A stretch of 35,927 bases of DNA from Rhodosalinus sediminis (GCF_003385555.1 NZ_QOHR01000003.1:202122-238048), one strand, 5' to 3'; numbered from the stretch's first letter, positions 8,698 to 17,145 are shown. Notes: generated by a model from the sequence alone, not told the origin. A program made the numbers and translations.

Positions 8698-8778
8698 GGC
8701 GGCGTCAGCCGCCGAGGGGGGCAGCGCCCCCCTGCCGGCCCCTCGGAAGCGGGGCCGAAGGCGGTTGCAACCGCCTTC
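8698..8778. repeat. Cluster of four tandem inverted repeats between convergent genes (likely bidirectional terminator / dispersed intergenic repeat)
   Basis: Four stem-loops follow one another with almost no spacing. They are GGCGGC-GTCA-GCCGCC (8698-8713), GGGGGGC-AGC-GCCCCCC (8716-8732), GGCCCC-8 nt-GGGGCC (8737-8756) and a perfect 22-base palindrome at 8757-8778 (11-base half-site GAAGGCGGTTG). The block is preceded at 8671-8690 by TCTTGGCGGAAATACTCCGG, a phrase I associate from memory with intergenic repeats in Rhodobacteraceae. It lies between the 3' ends of the glycosidase gene and dnaE2. There is no U-run, so classical intrinsic termination is uncertain. Confidence 0.6.
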
Positions 8779-8812
8779 CCCCGGCCGCCGCCCGCAGCGC
8801 GCCGCGCAGGTG

Positions 8813-11713
8813 TCAGGGCACCGCGGCGGGCGGAGTCAGGCGGTCGCGCAGGAGCGCCACCGGATGCGCCCGGAGCGTCAGCCGCATGGCGACGTAGTCC
8901 TCCACGACCTCCTCGCCGAGGCGCATCGCCGGCAGATGCGCGGCAGGCTCCTCGATGCCCTCGCCGTCGAGCTCGCCCGCGAAGAGCGGCAGCGGCGCCG
9001 GCGCACGCAGCGCCTTCGCCTCCCAGAGCGCCGCGCGGCGGGCGAGGCCCAGATCGGCGAAGGCGTCGGCCTCCGCCAACCGGGCGAGCACGGCCGGCGC
9101 CACGCCCGCGCGGCGCCAGACGTCCTCGACCGAGCGGTAGCCGTTGCCGCGCGCCGCGGCGATCCAGGCCGCGTCCTCCTCCTTCAGCCCGCGGATCTGG
9201 CGGAAGCCGAGGCGCAGCGCCTGCCCCCCGCGCCCGTCGGGCTCCAGCGCGTTGTCCCAGTAGCTCCGGTTGATGCAGACGGGGCGTACCTCCACCCCGT
9301 GGGCGCGCGCGTCGCGCACGATCTGCGCCGGCGCGTAGAAGCCCATGGGCTGCGCGTTCAGCAGCGCGCAGGCGTAGACCGCCGGGTGGTGGCGCTTGAG
9401 CCAGGCGGAAGCGTAGACCAGCAGCGCGAAGCTCGCCGCGTGGCTTTCCGGGAAGCCGTAAGCGCCGAAGCCCTCGATCTGCGCGAAGCACCGCTCGGCG
9501 AAGGCGCGGTCGTAGCCGTTCGCCGCCATGCCGCGCAGGAAGCGCGTGCGGAAGGCGCTCACGGTGCCGTGCTTCTTGAAGGTGGCGAGCGCGCGGCGCA
9601 GTCGATCCGCCTCCTCCGGCGTGAAACCGGCGCCGACGATGGCGATCTGCATCGCCTGCTCCTGAAAGAGCGGCACGCCCAGCGTCTTGCCCAGCACCTC
9701 GCCCAGCGCGTCGGAGGGGAAGCGCACGGGCTCCTCCCCGTTCCGGCGGCGGATGTAGGGGTGCACCATGTCGCCCTGAATCGGCCCGGGGCGGATGATC
9801 GCCACCTGGATCACCAGGTCGTAGAAACACCGCGGCTTCATCCGCGGCAGGAAGTTCATCTGCGCGCGGCTCTCCACCTGAAAGAGCCCGAGCGAATCGG
9901 CCCGGCAGAGCATCTCGTAGACGCGCGGGTCCTCCTGCGGCAGCGTGGCGAGCGTGTAGTCCGCGCCGTGGTGCTGGCGCAGTAGCTCGAAGGCCTTGCG
10001 GATGCAGGTCAGCATGCCGAGCGCCAGCACGTCCACCTTGAGGATGCCGAGCGCGTCGATGTCGTCCTTGTCCCAGCAGATGACCGTGCGGTCCTCCATG
10101 CTGGCGTTCTCCACCGGGCAGAGCTCGTCGAGGCGGCCCTCGGTGACGACGAAGCCCCCGACGTGCTGGGAGAGGTGGCGGGGAAAGCCCATGATCTCCT
10201 CGATGAGCTCGAGGGTCAGGCGCAACCGCCGGTCGGCGGGGTCGAGGCCGATCTCGGCGAGGCGCTCGGCCTCCGTCCCGCTCATGCCGTGGGCGCCCCA
10301 GAGCTGGGAGGAGAGCGCGGCGACGATGTCCTCGGAGAGCCCCATGGCGCGGCCCACCTCGCGGATGGCGCGCTTGGCGCGGTAGTGGATCACCGTCGCG
10401 CAGAGGCCCGCGCGGTGGCGGCCGTAGCGCGCGTAGATCCACTGGATCACCTCCTCGCGGCGCTCGTGCTCGAAATCCACGTCGATGTCGGGCGGCTCGT
10501 CGCGCGCCTCGGAGACGAAGCGCTCGAAGACCATGGTGCCGATCTCGGGCGAGACGGAGGTGACGCCGAGACAGTAGCAGACCACCGAGTTCGCCGCCGA
10601 GCCGCGCCCCTGGCAGAGGATGCCGCGCGAGCGCGCGAAGGCCACCACGTCGCGCACGGTCAGGAAATAGGGCTCGTAGTTCAGCTTCGCGATCAGGGCG
10701 AGCTCGTGCTCCATGAGGCGGCGCACCCGCTCCGGCGCGCCCTCGGGGTAGCGCCAGGCGAGCCCCTCGCGCGCGAGCCGGGCGAGGCGTTGGGAGGCAC
10801 TTTCGCCCTCGGCCACCTCGGAGGGGTACTCGTAGCGCAGATCGTCGAGCGAGAAGGTGCAGCGCGCGGCGAGCGCCTCGGTCCGCTCCACCGCCGCGGC
10901 GTGATCGCGGAAGAGGCGGCGCATCTCGGCCGGCGCGCGCAGCCGCTGCTCAGCGTTGGCGAGCGCGGCGCGGCCAAGCGCGTCCACCTGCGTGCCGGTG
11001 CGGATCGCGGTCAGCACGTCGGCGAGCCGCCGCCGGCGCCCGTGATGGAGAAGCGGCCGCGCGCTGGCCACCGTGGGCAGGCCGAGCGCCGCGGCGGCCT
11101 CCGCCCAGAGGGCGAAGCGCCGCGCGTCCTGCCCGTCGTAGACCGGCGCGAGGGCGAGGTGCATCCGCCCCGGAAAGCGCCGGGCGAGGCGCGCGGCCTG
11201 CGCCCGGAAGTCCTCGGGCCAGTCGAGCGCGCGGGCGGGCGGGTGCAGCAGGAGCTCGAGCCCCTCCATCCCCTCGAGCACGTCCTCGAGATGCAGCGTG
11301 CAATCGCCCTTGGACGCGCGCAGACGCCCGCGCGAGATCAGCCGGCAGAGCCGCGCCCAGCCCGCGCGCGTCGCGGCGAGCGCCGTGATCTCCGGCCCGT
11401 CGGAGAGCACCAGCCGCGCGGCGGGGATCAGCCGGGGGACGTTGCGGATCTCGGCCGAGGGCGGGCGCGGCGTGCCCTCGGGCGCGGGCGGGCCGATCAG
11501 CCGCCCCCCGGCCTCCCGCGCCGCGAGATCGGCGACCTCGCGCGCGATCTTCCGCGCCTCGGTATGCGCGCGCACGATCCCGGCGACGGAGTTCACGTCC
11601 GCCACGGCGACGGCCGAGAGCCCCATGAGCGCGGCGCGCTGCATGTACTCCTCGGGGTGGGAGGCCCCGGTGAGGAAGGTGAAGTTCGAGGTGATCGAAA
11701 GCTCGGCGACCAT
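8813..11713 (-). CDS. dnaE2: Error-prone DNA polymerase III alpha subunit DnaE2 (ImuC), apparently lacking the C-terminal OB domain
   Basis: C-family polymerase used in damage-induced mutagenesis and translesion synthesis. The PHP-like N-terminal domain begins normally (ITSNFTFLTGASHPEEY). The catalytic core has CQGRGSAANSVVCY, the metal-binding PDIDVDFEHERREEV and the third acidic site KVDVLALGML, followed by the LFQEQAMQ, GFGAYGFPESHAASFA and QIRGL segments. The protein stops at residue 966, just after the segment around AMRLTLRAHPVALLRDRL. DnaE2 proteins are usually about 1,050-1,150 aa and continue into an OB-fold domain, which is absent here in every frame I can follow. The missing end abuts the hairpin cluster at 8698-8778. 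All polymerase residues remain, so the protein may be active. No imuA or imuB lies nearby. Confidence 0.92.
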   Translation of the reverse strand: MVAELSITSNFTFLTGASHPEEYMQRAALMGLSAVAVADVNSVAGIVRAHTEARKIAREVADLAAREAGGRLIGPPAPEGTPRPPSAEIRNVPRLIPAARLVLSDGPEITALAATRAGWARLCRLISRGRLRASKGDCTLHLEDVLEGMEGLELLLHPPARALDWPEDFRAQAARLARRFPGRMHLALAPVYDGQDARRFALWAEAAAALGLPTVASARPLLHHGRRRRLADVLTAIRTGTQVDALGRAALANAEQRLRAPAEMRRLFRDHAAAVERTEALAARCTFSLDDLRYEYPSEVAEGESASQRLARLAREGLAWRYPEGAPERVRRLMEHELALIAKLNYEPYFLTVRDVVAFARSRGILCQGRGSAANSVVCYCLGVTSVSPEIGTMVFERFVSEARDEPPDIDVDFEHERREEVIQWIYARYGRHRAGLCATVIHYRAKRAIREVGRAMGLSEDIVAALSSQLWGAHGMSGTEAERLAEIGLDPADRRLRLTLELIEEIMGFPRHLSQHVGGFVVTEGRLDELCPVENASMEDRTVICWDKDDIDALGILKVDVLALGMLTCIRKAFELLRQHHGADYTLATLPQEDPRVYEMLCRADSLGLFQVESRAQMNFLPRMKPRCFYDLVIQVAIIRPGPIQGDMVHPYIRRRNGEEPVRFPSDALGEVLGKTLGVPLFQEQAMQIAIVGAGFTPEEADRLRRALATFKKHGTVSAFRTRFLRGMAANGYDRAFAERCFAQIEGFGAYGFPESHAASFALLVYASAWLKRHHPAVYACALLNAQPMGFYAPAQIVRDARAHGVEVRPVCINRSYWDNALEPDGRGGQALRLGFRQIRGLKEEDAAWIAAARGNGYRSVEDVWRRAGVAPAVLARLAEADAFADLGLARRAALWEAKALRAPAPLPLFAGELDGEGIEEPAAHLPAMRLGEEVVEDYVAMRLTLRAHPVALLRDRLTPPAAVP

Positions 11714-11728
11714 GCGAGTCGCCCTTAT

Positions 11729-11743
11729 ATTCCCTTTTTGTTC
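11729..11743 (-). promoter_or_regulatory. Candidate LexA (SOS) box upstream of dnaE2
   Basis: Read on the minus strand, the site is GAAC-AAAAAGG-GAAT, matching the alphaproteobacterial LexA box GAAC-N7-GAAC (equivalently GTTC-N7-GTTC) at seven of eight defined positions. It ends 15 bases before the dnaE2 ATG and overlaps an A+T-rich TATAAG (minus strand, 11729-11724) that could be a -10 element, with TCCACA 17 bases upstream of it. Damage induction of dnaE2 through LexA is known in this class; this exact site is inferred. Confidence 0.5.
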
Positions 11744-11785
11744 TCATGTGGAGTCGGCGTTCGCACCGCGCGCGCCGCTCCGGGA

Positions 11786-12274
11786 TCAGGCGCGCAGCGC
11801 CCCGGCGAACTGCGCCAGCACCTCTTCGTAGACCTGCCGCTTGAAGGGGACGATCACGCCGGGCAGATCCGCGGGCGCGATCCAGCGCCAGGCGGAGAAC
11901 TCGGGATGCTCGGTGGCGATGTTCACCTGATCGTCGGTCCCGAGGAAGCGCATCAGGACCCATTTCTGCTTCTGCCCGCGGAAGCGCCCGCCCCAGATCT
12001 TCGGCACGAGCTCGTACGGCAGGTCGTAGGTGACCCAGTCGGGGCTCTCGGCCTCGACCCGCACGAGATCGGGGGCGATCCCCGTCTCCTCGCCGAGTTC
12101 GCGGAGCGCGGCGGTCTCGACGCTCTCGCCCGGGTCGATGCCGCCCTGCGGCATCTGCCAGGCGGGGCCGGGGTTGTCGATGCGCTGGCCGACGAAAACC
12201 TCGCCCTGCGCGTTGACGAGCATCACGCCGACGCAGGGGCGGTAGGGCAGGCGCTCGATCTCTTCGGGGGTCAT
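11786..12274 (-). CDS. rppH: RNA pyrophosphohydrolase, Nudix family
   Basis: Removes pyrophosphate from the 5' end of mRNAs (or hydrolyses dinucleoside polyphosphates), a trigger of 5'-dependent mRNA decay. The 162-aa protein carries [23 protein letters not shown] and a full Nudix box at 44-66 (G-x5-E-x7-RELGEETGI). The C-terminal part has the KWVLMRFLG and FSAWRWI segments typical of RppH. The ATG at 12274 has a strong AAAGGAG four bases upstream. The frame stays open to 12376, but that extra N-terminus runs through two hairpins and is not conserved. It lies between ctpA and dnaE2 on the same strand. Confidence 0.94.
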   Translation of the reverse strand: MTPEEIERLPYRPCVGVMLVNAQGEVFVGQRIDNPGPAWQMPQGGIDPGESVETAALRELGEETGIAPDLVRVEAESPDWVTYDLPYELVPKIWGGRFRGQKQKWVLMRFLGTDDQVNIATEHPEFSAWRWIAPADLPGVIVPFKRQVYEEVLAQFAGALRA

Positions 12275-12287
12275 TGGGCTCCTTTCC

Positions 12288-12314
12288 CGAAAAATCCTCT
12301 GCGAAGATTTTTCG
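12288..12314. terminator. Stem-loop with A/T-rich arms, ctpA-rppH spacer
   Basis: CGAAAAATC (12288-12296) and GATTTTTCG (12306-12314) form a perfect 9-bp stem with a 9-base loop. Each arm contains a run of five A or T, so on either strand the stem itself supplies a short U-run. It sits 14 bases upstream of the rppH start on the minus strand, close to its ribosome site, so either termination after ctpA or control of rppH is possible. Confidence 0.5.
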
Positions 12315-12332
12315 CGCGCGGCGGCGCGGGGC

Positions 12333-12362
12333 GCGGCGGTTTTCCTGACGAAAAACCGCCGC
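12333..12362. terminator. Strong stem-loop immediately downstream of ctpA
   Basis: GCGGCGGTTTT (12333-12343) and AAAACCGCCGC (12352-12362) give an 11-bp stem with an 8-base loop, starting 10 bases after the ctpA stop codon (12373-12375). The G+C-rich base and A/T-rich apex is the reverse of a standard intrinsic terminator, so it may act instead as a 3'-end stabiliser or processing barrier. Confidence 0.5.
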
Positions 12363-12372
12363 GTGGGCGGCG

Positions 12373-13710
12373 TCACTCGGCCGCGGGGCCGAGCGCGGTG
12401 AAGCCCTTGAGGATGTCGATCGCGTAGGCGAGCTGATAGTCCTCCTCGCGCAGGCGCGCGGCCGCCTCGGCGCGGGCGCGGTCCTCCTCGATCTGGCGGA
12501 TCTCGTCCTCGCTCAGGCTGTCGTTGTCGAGCCGGCCGCGCAGGTCCGCCTCCGAGCGCGAGGGGCGCGCGGCGCCCTCGTCCTCCGCGTCGGGGGCGGG
12601 GCGCGGCGGCTGCTCCACGAGGATGTCGGGCGAGATGCCCAGCGCCTGAATCGAGCGGCCCGAGGGCGTGTAGTAGCGCGAGGTCGTCAGCCGCATCGCC
12701 GCGTCGCCCCGGAGCGGCATCACCGTCTGCACCGAGCCCTTGCCGAAGCTCTTGGTGCCCACGACGATGGCGCGGCGGTGATCCTGCAGCGCGCCGGCCA
12801 CGATCTCGGAGGCCGACGCCGAGCCGCCGTTGATCAGCACGACGATCGGCTTGCCCTCGGCGAGGTCGCCGGGCGTGGCGTTGAAGCGGTCGCCCTCTTC
12901 GACGACGCGGCCGCGGGTCGAGACGATCTCCCCCTGCTCGAGGAAGGCGTCGGAGACCTTGATCGCCTGGTTGAGCAGGCCGCCCGGGTTGTTGCGCATG
13001 TCGAGGACGATGCCGTTGATCTCGTCGATGCCGCCCGCGGCCTCGACCTGCTCCCGGAGGCCCTCCTCGAGGTTGGGATAGGTCTGGTCGTTGAAGGTGG
13101 TCACGCGCAGCACCACGCTGTCGCCCTCGAGGCGCGAGCGCACGGCGGTCAGCGTGATCGTGTCGCGGATGATCGAGACGTCGAAGGGCTCCGGCTCGCC
13201 GTCGCGCACCACGGTCACGATGATCTCGGAGCCCACCGGCCCGCGCATCATGTCCACCGCCTCGTCGAGGGTGAGGCCGAGGACCGAATCGCCATCCACA
13301 TGGGTGATGAAATCGCCCGCCTGAATGCCCGCCGCGTCCGCGGGCGTGCCGTCGATCGGCGAGACGACCTTCACGAAGCCGTCCTCCTGCGTGACCTCGA
13401 TGCCGAGGCCGCCGAACTCGCCCCGGGTCTGCACGCGCATGGCGCGGGCGTCCTCGGGCGAGAGGTAGCTCGAATGCGGATCGAGCGAGGTGAGCATCCC
13501 GTTGATCGCGGCCTCGATCAGCTCAGCCTCGTCCACTTCCTCGACGTATTGCGCGCGGATGCGCTCGAAGATGTCGCCGAAGAGGTCGAGCTGCTCGTAG
13601 ACGTTGCCGCTGCGCTCGCCCTCCTGCGCGAGAAGCGGACCCGCGATCTGGGTGGTGGCCACGATCCCGGCGAGCGTGCCGGCGGCGATGGCCATGACGG
13701 TCTTTTTCAT
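12373..13710 (-). CDS. ctpA: Carboxyl-terminal processing protease, S41 family
   Basis: Periplasmic serine protease of the CtpA/Prc type. The 445-aa protein has an N-terminal signal sequence ([18 protein letters not shown], about 1-29), a conserved CtpA N-terminal segment with LDPHSSYL, a PDZ domain (about 95-180; [22 protein letters not shown]) and the S41 catalytic domain with DMRNNPGG. The nucleophile lies in GSASASE (296-302), and the general-base Lys324 is in SFGKGSVQ. The C-terminal 70 residues are acidic and Arg-rich with little conservation. It lies 12 bases downstream of the EnvC-like gene. This pairing with envC and gpmI is common in proteobacteria and fits a role in regulating peptidoglycan hydrolases, which remains an inference here. 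Confidence 0.95.
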   Translation of the reverse strand: MKKTVMAIAAGTLAGIVATTQIAGPLLAQEGERSGNVYEQLDLFGDIFERIRAQYVEEVDEAELIEAAINGMLTSLDPHSSYLSPEDARAMRVQTRGEFGGLGIEVTQEDGFVKVVSPIDGTPADAAGIQAGDFITHVDGDSVLGLTLDEAVDMMRGPVGSEIIVTVVRDGEPEPFDVSIIRDTITLTAVRSRLEGDSVVLRVTTFNDQTYPNLEEGLREQVEAAGGIDEINGIVLDMRNNPGGLLNQAIKVSDAFLEQGEIVSTRGRVVEEGDRFNATPGDLAEGKPIVVLINGGSASASEIVAGALQDHRRAIVVGTKSFGKGSVQTVMPLRGDAAMRLTTSRYYTPSGRSIQALGISPDILVEQPPRPAPDAEDEGAARPSRSEADLRGRLDNDSLSEDEIRQIEEDRARAEAAARLREEDYQLAYAIDILKGFTALGPAAE

Positions 13711-13722
13711 GCGAGCCTCTTC

Positions 13723-14835
13723 CTAGTCTGCGCGGAACCAGTCGAGGGGATCGACCGGCGTGTTGTCCTGTCTGACTTCGATATAGAGCGTCTCGGAGCG
13801 CTCGCCGCCACCCCCCTCACCGTCGCGTGAGGGAAGCGCCCGGGGCGCCGTGCCTCCCATGAGACCGACGGGGCTGCCCTCGGGCAAGACCTCGCCCGTG
13901 TCGCCGTAGACCGTGCCGAGCCCGGCGAGCACGATCAGCAGCCCCGATTCGGGCTCGAGGATGCTGACCTGCCCGTAGTCGAGGAGCGGGCCGCGGTAGC
14001 GCAGCGTCGCCGCCGCCGGCGTCGTCACCAGCGCGCGCGGCCGCGTGGCCACCACGATGCCGGGGCGTTCGATGCCCGCCGCGTCGGGTTCGCCCGCGCG
14101 GCGCAGGACGGTGCCCGCCACCGGCAGCGGGAGCTCCCCTTTGCGGTCGGAGACGCCGGGCAGCGGGGCGGCGTCCGGCGCGGCCTCCCCGATCTCGGCG
14201 AGGCCGCTGGCGAAGCCGCCGAGCGTCTCGGTCGCGGCGATGAGGATCTGCGTGCCCGCCGGATCGGCGGTGAAGCGCCGCGGCAGGTCGGTGCGGTCGG
14301 CGATCGCCTCGGAGAGCGCGGCGCGCGCCGCCTGCACCCCGGCGAGGCCGTCGGTCAGGCGTTCGGCCGCCGCCTCCTGAAGCCGGCGCAGAGTCGCCGC
14401 CTCCTCGAGGTCGCGGCGCAGGCGCGCCGCCTCGGCCTCGAGGGCGGGCGTCACCTCGGCGAGCAGCATGCCCGCGCGCGCGGTCCCGAGCGGGCCGCCC
14501 GGATGCAGGAAGAGCACCGGCGCGGGCGCGGTGCCGATGCTCTGCAACACGCCCAGAAGCTGCGCGATCTGGGCCTCGCGGGCGTCGAGCCTGCGTTCGA
14601 GCTGCGCCTCGCGGATCGAGACCGCGCGCAGCCCCTCGCGCATCGCGGCGAGGCCGTCCTCGAAGCCGCGCACCGTCTCGGTCAGCGCGGCGACCCGGTC
14701 GCGGGCGCCGCGGGCCGCGTCGAGCCGCTCGATCGCCGTCTCCAGCCGGTCGAGCGCCGCGCGCGCCTCTCCCGCCGGGTCCGCCGCCGCCGCCGGCGCG
14801 GCGAGCGCCGCGAGCAGGGCGAGGGTCAGCCGCAT
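13723..14835 (-). CDS. envC: EnvC-like murein hydrolase activator (degenerate LytM/M23 domain)
   Basis: 370 aa with a signal peptide (MRLTLALLAALAAPAAAA). A long coiled coil (about 20-200, rich in Ala, Arg, Glu and Leu) follows, then a C-terminal LytM-like domain (about 255-370) with GTVLRRAGEPD, LDYGQVSILEP, LPEGSPVGLMGG and LYIEVRQDNTPVDPLDWF. In active M23 peptidases the segment after YGQ carries a zinc-binding His, as does the later YAHL-type motif. Here these read EPESG and VLAGLG, so the metal site is missing. That is the EnvC situation, in which the dead LytM domain activates amidases at the division site. The ATG at 14835 overlaps the end of gpmI by 10 bases. The same frame stays open upstream to 16239, but that part is out-of-frame gpmI. 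Confidence 0.88.
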   Translation of the reverse strand: MRLTLALLAALAAPAAAADPAGEARAALDRLETAIERLDAARGARDRVAALTETVRGFEDGLAAMREGLRAVSIREAQLERRLDAREAQIAQLLGVLQSIGTAPAPVLFLHPGGPLGTARAGMLLAEVTPALEAEAARLRRDLEEAATLRRLQEAAAERLTDGLAGVQAARAALSEAIADRTDLPRRFTADPAGTQILIAATETLGGFASGLAEIGEAAPDAAPLPGVSDRKGELPLPVAGTVLRRAGEPDAAGIERPGIVVATRPRALVTTPAAATLRYRGPLLDYGQVSILEPESGLLIVLAGLGTVYGDTGEVLPEGSPVGLMGGTAPRALPSRDGEGGGGERSETLYIEVRQDNTPVDPLDWFRAD

Positions 14836-16355
14836 CGCGCGATCAGGCTGGTCCCGGTCATCGCGGCGGGCTGGTCGAGCCCCATGAGCTGCAGCACCGT
14901 GGGCGCGAGATCGGCGAGCCGCCCGCCGTCGCGCAGCCGCGCGCCCTCCGGCCCGCCGACGAGGATCACCGGTACCGGGTTCGTCGTGTGCGCCGTGTGC
15001 GGACCGCCGGTCGCGGGGTCGATCATCGTCTCGCAGTTGCCGTGGTCTGCGGTGACGATCATCGCGCCGCCCGCGGCCTCCAGCGCCTCGAGCGCGCGGG
15101 CGAGGCCGCGGTCCACCGCCGCGCAGGCGCGGACGGCGGCCTGAAGATCGCCGGTGTGGCCCACCATGTCCGGGTTGGCGTAGTTCACCACGATCAGGTC
15201 GATCCCCTCCCCGATGGCGGCGACGAGGCGGTCGGTCACCTCTTCGGCGGACATCTCGGGGGCGAGGTCGTAGGTCGCCACCTTGGGCGAGGGCGCCATG
15301 TAGCGCGCCTCGCCCGGGTAGGGCTCTTCGTGCCCGCCGTTCAGGAAGAAGGTGACGTGCGGGTATTTCTCCGTCTCCGCGAGGCGAAGCTGGCGGAGGC
15401 CGTGGGCCGCCACCCATGCGCCGAGGGTGTCGGGGATGTCCTCGGGCGGAAAGACCGTGTCCATGAAGCCGTTGTGCGCCTCGGAGTATTCCACCATCCC
15501 GAGCATCGCGGCGAAGTCGGGCCGGTCCCCGGTGTCGAAGGCGTCGAAGCCCGGCTCGCCCAGCGCGCGCAGGATCTCGCGCGCGCGGTCGGCGCGGAAG
15601 TTGAGGCAGAAGAGCCCGTCGCCGTCGCGCATCGGGGCGGGCGTGCCGATCACCGTGGGCTTCAGGAACTCGTCGGTGAGCCCCTCGTCGTAGCCCGCGC
15701 ACACCGCCGCGACGCCGCTCTCGGCCCGGCGCGGCGCCTCGGCGCAGGCCATCGCGGCATAGGCCTCGGCCACCCGCTCCCAGCGGGTGTCGCGGTCCAT
15801 CGCGTAGAAGCGCCCGATGACCGTGACGACGCGCGCGCCCTCCGGCAACCCGGCCTCGAGCCGGGCCATGAAGCCCTCGGCGCTCTGCGGCGCCACGTCC
15901 CGGCCGTCGGTGATCGCGTGCACGGCGACCGGCAGGCCGGCGTCGGTCAGCACGCGCGCGGCGGCGAGCATGTGATCGATGTGCCCGTGCACGCCCCCGT
16001 CCGAGACGACGCCCATCAGATGCGCCGTCCCCCCGGAGGCGCGCAGCCGCTCGACGAAGCGGCGAAGCGCCGGGGCCTCGGCGAAGCTGCCGTCCTCGAT
16101 GGCGAGCCCGATGCGGCCGAGGTCCATCGCCACGACCCGGCCGGCGCCGATGTTCATGTGCCCGACCTCGGAGTTGCCCATCTGCCCCTCGGGCAGCCCG
16201 GCGTCGCGCCCGTGGGTGACGAGGGTCGCATGCGGGCACGCGGCATGGATGCGGTCGAAGGCTGGCGTCTCGGCGAGCGCGGGCGCGTTGCCCTCGCGCG
16301 CGTCCCTCAGCCCCCAGCCGTCGAGGATGCAGAGCACCACCGGTTTCGTCGCCAT
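14826..16355 (-). CDS. gpmI: 2,3-bisphosphoglycerate-independent phosphoglycerate mutase
   Basis: Interconverts 3- and 2-phosphoglycerate in lower glycolysis using two manganese ions. The 509-aa protein is full length for the family and shows ILDGWGLRDAREGNA near the N-terminus with the first metal ligand, the phosphoryl-acceptor Ser62 in GQMGNSEVGHMNIGAGR, the inserted phosphotransferase domain with DGGVHGHIDH and ITDGRDV, and the C-terminal metal motifs NYANPDMVGHTG and IVTADHGNCE. AAAGGGG precedes the ATG at 16355. It is the first gene of a leftward gpmI-envC-ctpA run and is divergent from rnd. Confidence 0.96.
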   Translation of the reverse strand: MATKPVVLCILDGWGLRDAREGNAPALAETPAFDRIHAACPHATLVTHGRDAGLPEGQMGNSEVGHMNIGAGRVVAMDLGRIGLAIEDGSFAEAPALRRFVERLRASGGTAHLMGVVSDGGVHGHIDHMLAAARVLTDAGLPVAVHAITDGRDVAPQSAEGFMARLEAGLPEGARVVTVIGRFYAMDRDTRWERVAEAYAAMACAEAPRRAESGVAAVCAGYDEGLTDEFLKPTVIGTPAPMRDGDGLFCLNFRADRAREILRALGEPGFDAFDTGDRPDFAAMLGMVEYSEAHNGFMDTVFPPEDIPDTLGAWVAAHGLRQLRLAETEKYPHVTFFLNGGHEEPYPGEARYMAPSPKVATYDLAPEMSAEEVTDRLVAAIGEGIDLIVVNYANPDMVGHTGDLQAAVRACAAVDRGLARALEALEAAGGAMIVTADHGNCETMIDPATGGPHTAHTTNPVPVILVGGPEGARLRDGGRLADLAPTVLQLMGLDQPAAMTGTSLIARCG

Positions 16356-16495
16356 CGCCTGCCCCTTTCGTGCCGCGGTCGAGGCCGTTCTATCGCGGCG
16401 GGCGGCGGGATTGAACCGCCCGCGCGGGCGCCGGCCGGTTGCACCGCCTGCGGGGACGCTCTAAGCGACGCGGGACGGCGACGCGGGGGACGAGC

Positions 16496-17107
16496 GTGAC
16501 GAACCATCTCTATCAGGGCGATCTGCCGGATGATCTCGATCTGGGCCGCGTGGTCGCCATCGACTGCGAGACGATGGGGCTGAACCCGCATCGCGACCGG
16601 CTCTGCGTCGTGCAGCTCTCGGGCGGCGACGGCGAGGCGCATCTCGTCCAGATCGCGCGCGGCCAGACCGAGGCGCCCAACCTGCAGCGCCTGATCGAGG
16701 ACCCGGACACGCTCAAGCTCTTCCACTTCGGGCGCTTCGACATCGCCGCGCTGCACCACACCTTCGGCAGCCTCGCGGCGCCCGTCTGGTGCACCAAGAT
16801 CGCCTCGAAGCTCGTGCGCACCTACACCGACCGGCACGGGCTCAAGGTGCTGACGCAGGAACTGCTCGGCATCGACATCTCCAAGCAGCAGCAGTCGAGC
16901 GACTGGGGCGCGGCGACGCTGAGCCGCGCGCAACTGGACTACGCCGCCTCGGACGTGCTCTACCTGCACCGGCTCCGCGCGGCGCTGGAGGAGATGCTCC
17001 TGCGCGAGGGCCGGCTGGACCTGGCGCAGGCCTGCTTCGACTTCCTGCCGACCCGCGCGGTGCTGGACCTCTCCGGCTGGCCGGAGGAGGACATCTTTTC
17101 GCACTAG
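16496..17107 (+). CDS. rnd: Ribonuclease D-like 3'-5' exonuclease (short form)
   Basis: 203 aa, a single DEDDy exonuclease domain without the HRDC domains of classical RNase D. The metal-binding and catalytic residues are visible: Asp23 and Glu25 in [11 protein letters not shown], Asp82 in [12 protein letters not shown], and Tyr149 with Asp153 in YAASDVLYL. It probably trims 3' ends of structured RNAs. The start is the GTG at 16496, preceded by GGGGGA; the frame stays open from 16439 but the extra residues are basic and unconserved. It heads the rnd-lptC-lptA-lptB block, an order common in alphaproteobacteria. Confidence 0.92.
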   Translation: MTNHLYQGDLPDDLDLGRVVAIDCETMGLNPHRDRLCVVQLSGGDGEAHLVQIARGQTEAPNLQRLIEDPDTLKLFHFGRFDIAALHHTFGSLAAPVWCTKIASKLVRTYTDRHGLKVLTQELLGIDISKQQQSSDWGAATLSRAQLDYAASDVLYLHRLRAALEEMLLREGRLDLAQACFDFLPTRAVLDLSGWPEEDIFSH

Positions 17108-17145
17108 CGGCCCCGCGGCCGCGCAGCCGGGGAGACGGACGGCGG

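Noticed and set aside
13723-16239. Single 838-codon minus-strand gene covering envC and gpmI
   Set aside because: Only its last 370 residues are EnvC-like. The first part is low-complexity Arg/Gly sequence antiparallel in meaning to the gpmI frame, so it is a run-on open frame, not a fusion.
16356-16495. Promoters in the gpmI/rnd divergent gap
   Set aside because: TTCAAT-N17-TAGAAC on the minus strand is a possible gpmI promoter, but the match is weak and nothing convincing is seen for rnd, so neither is listed as a feature.
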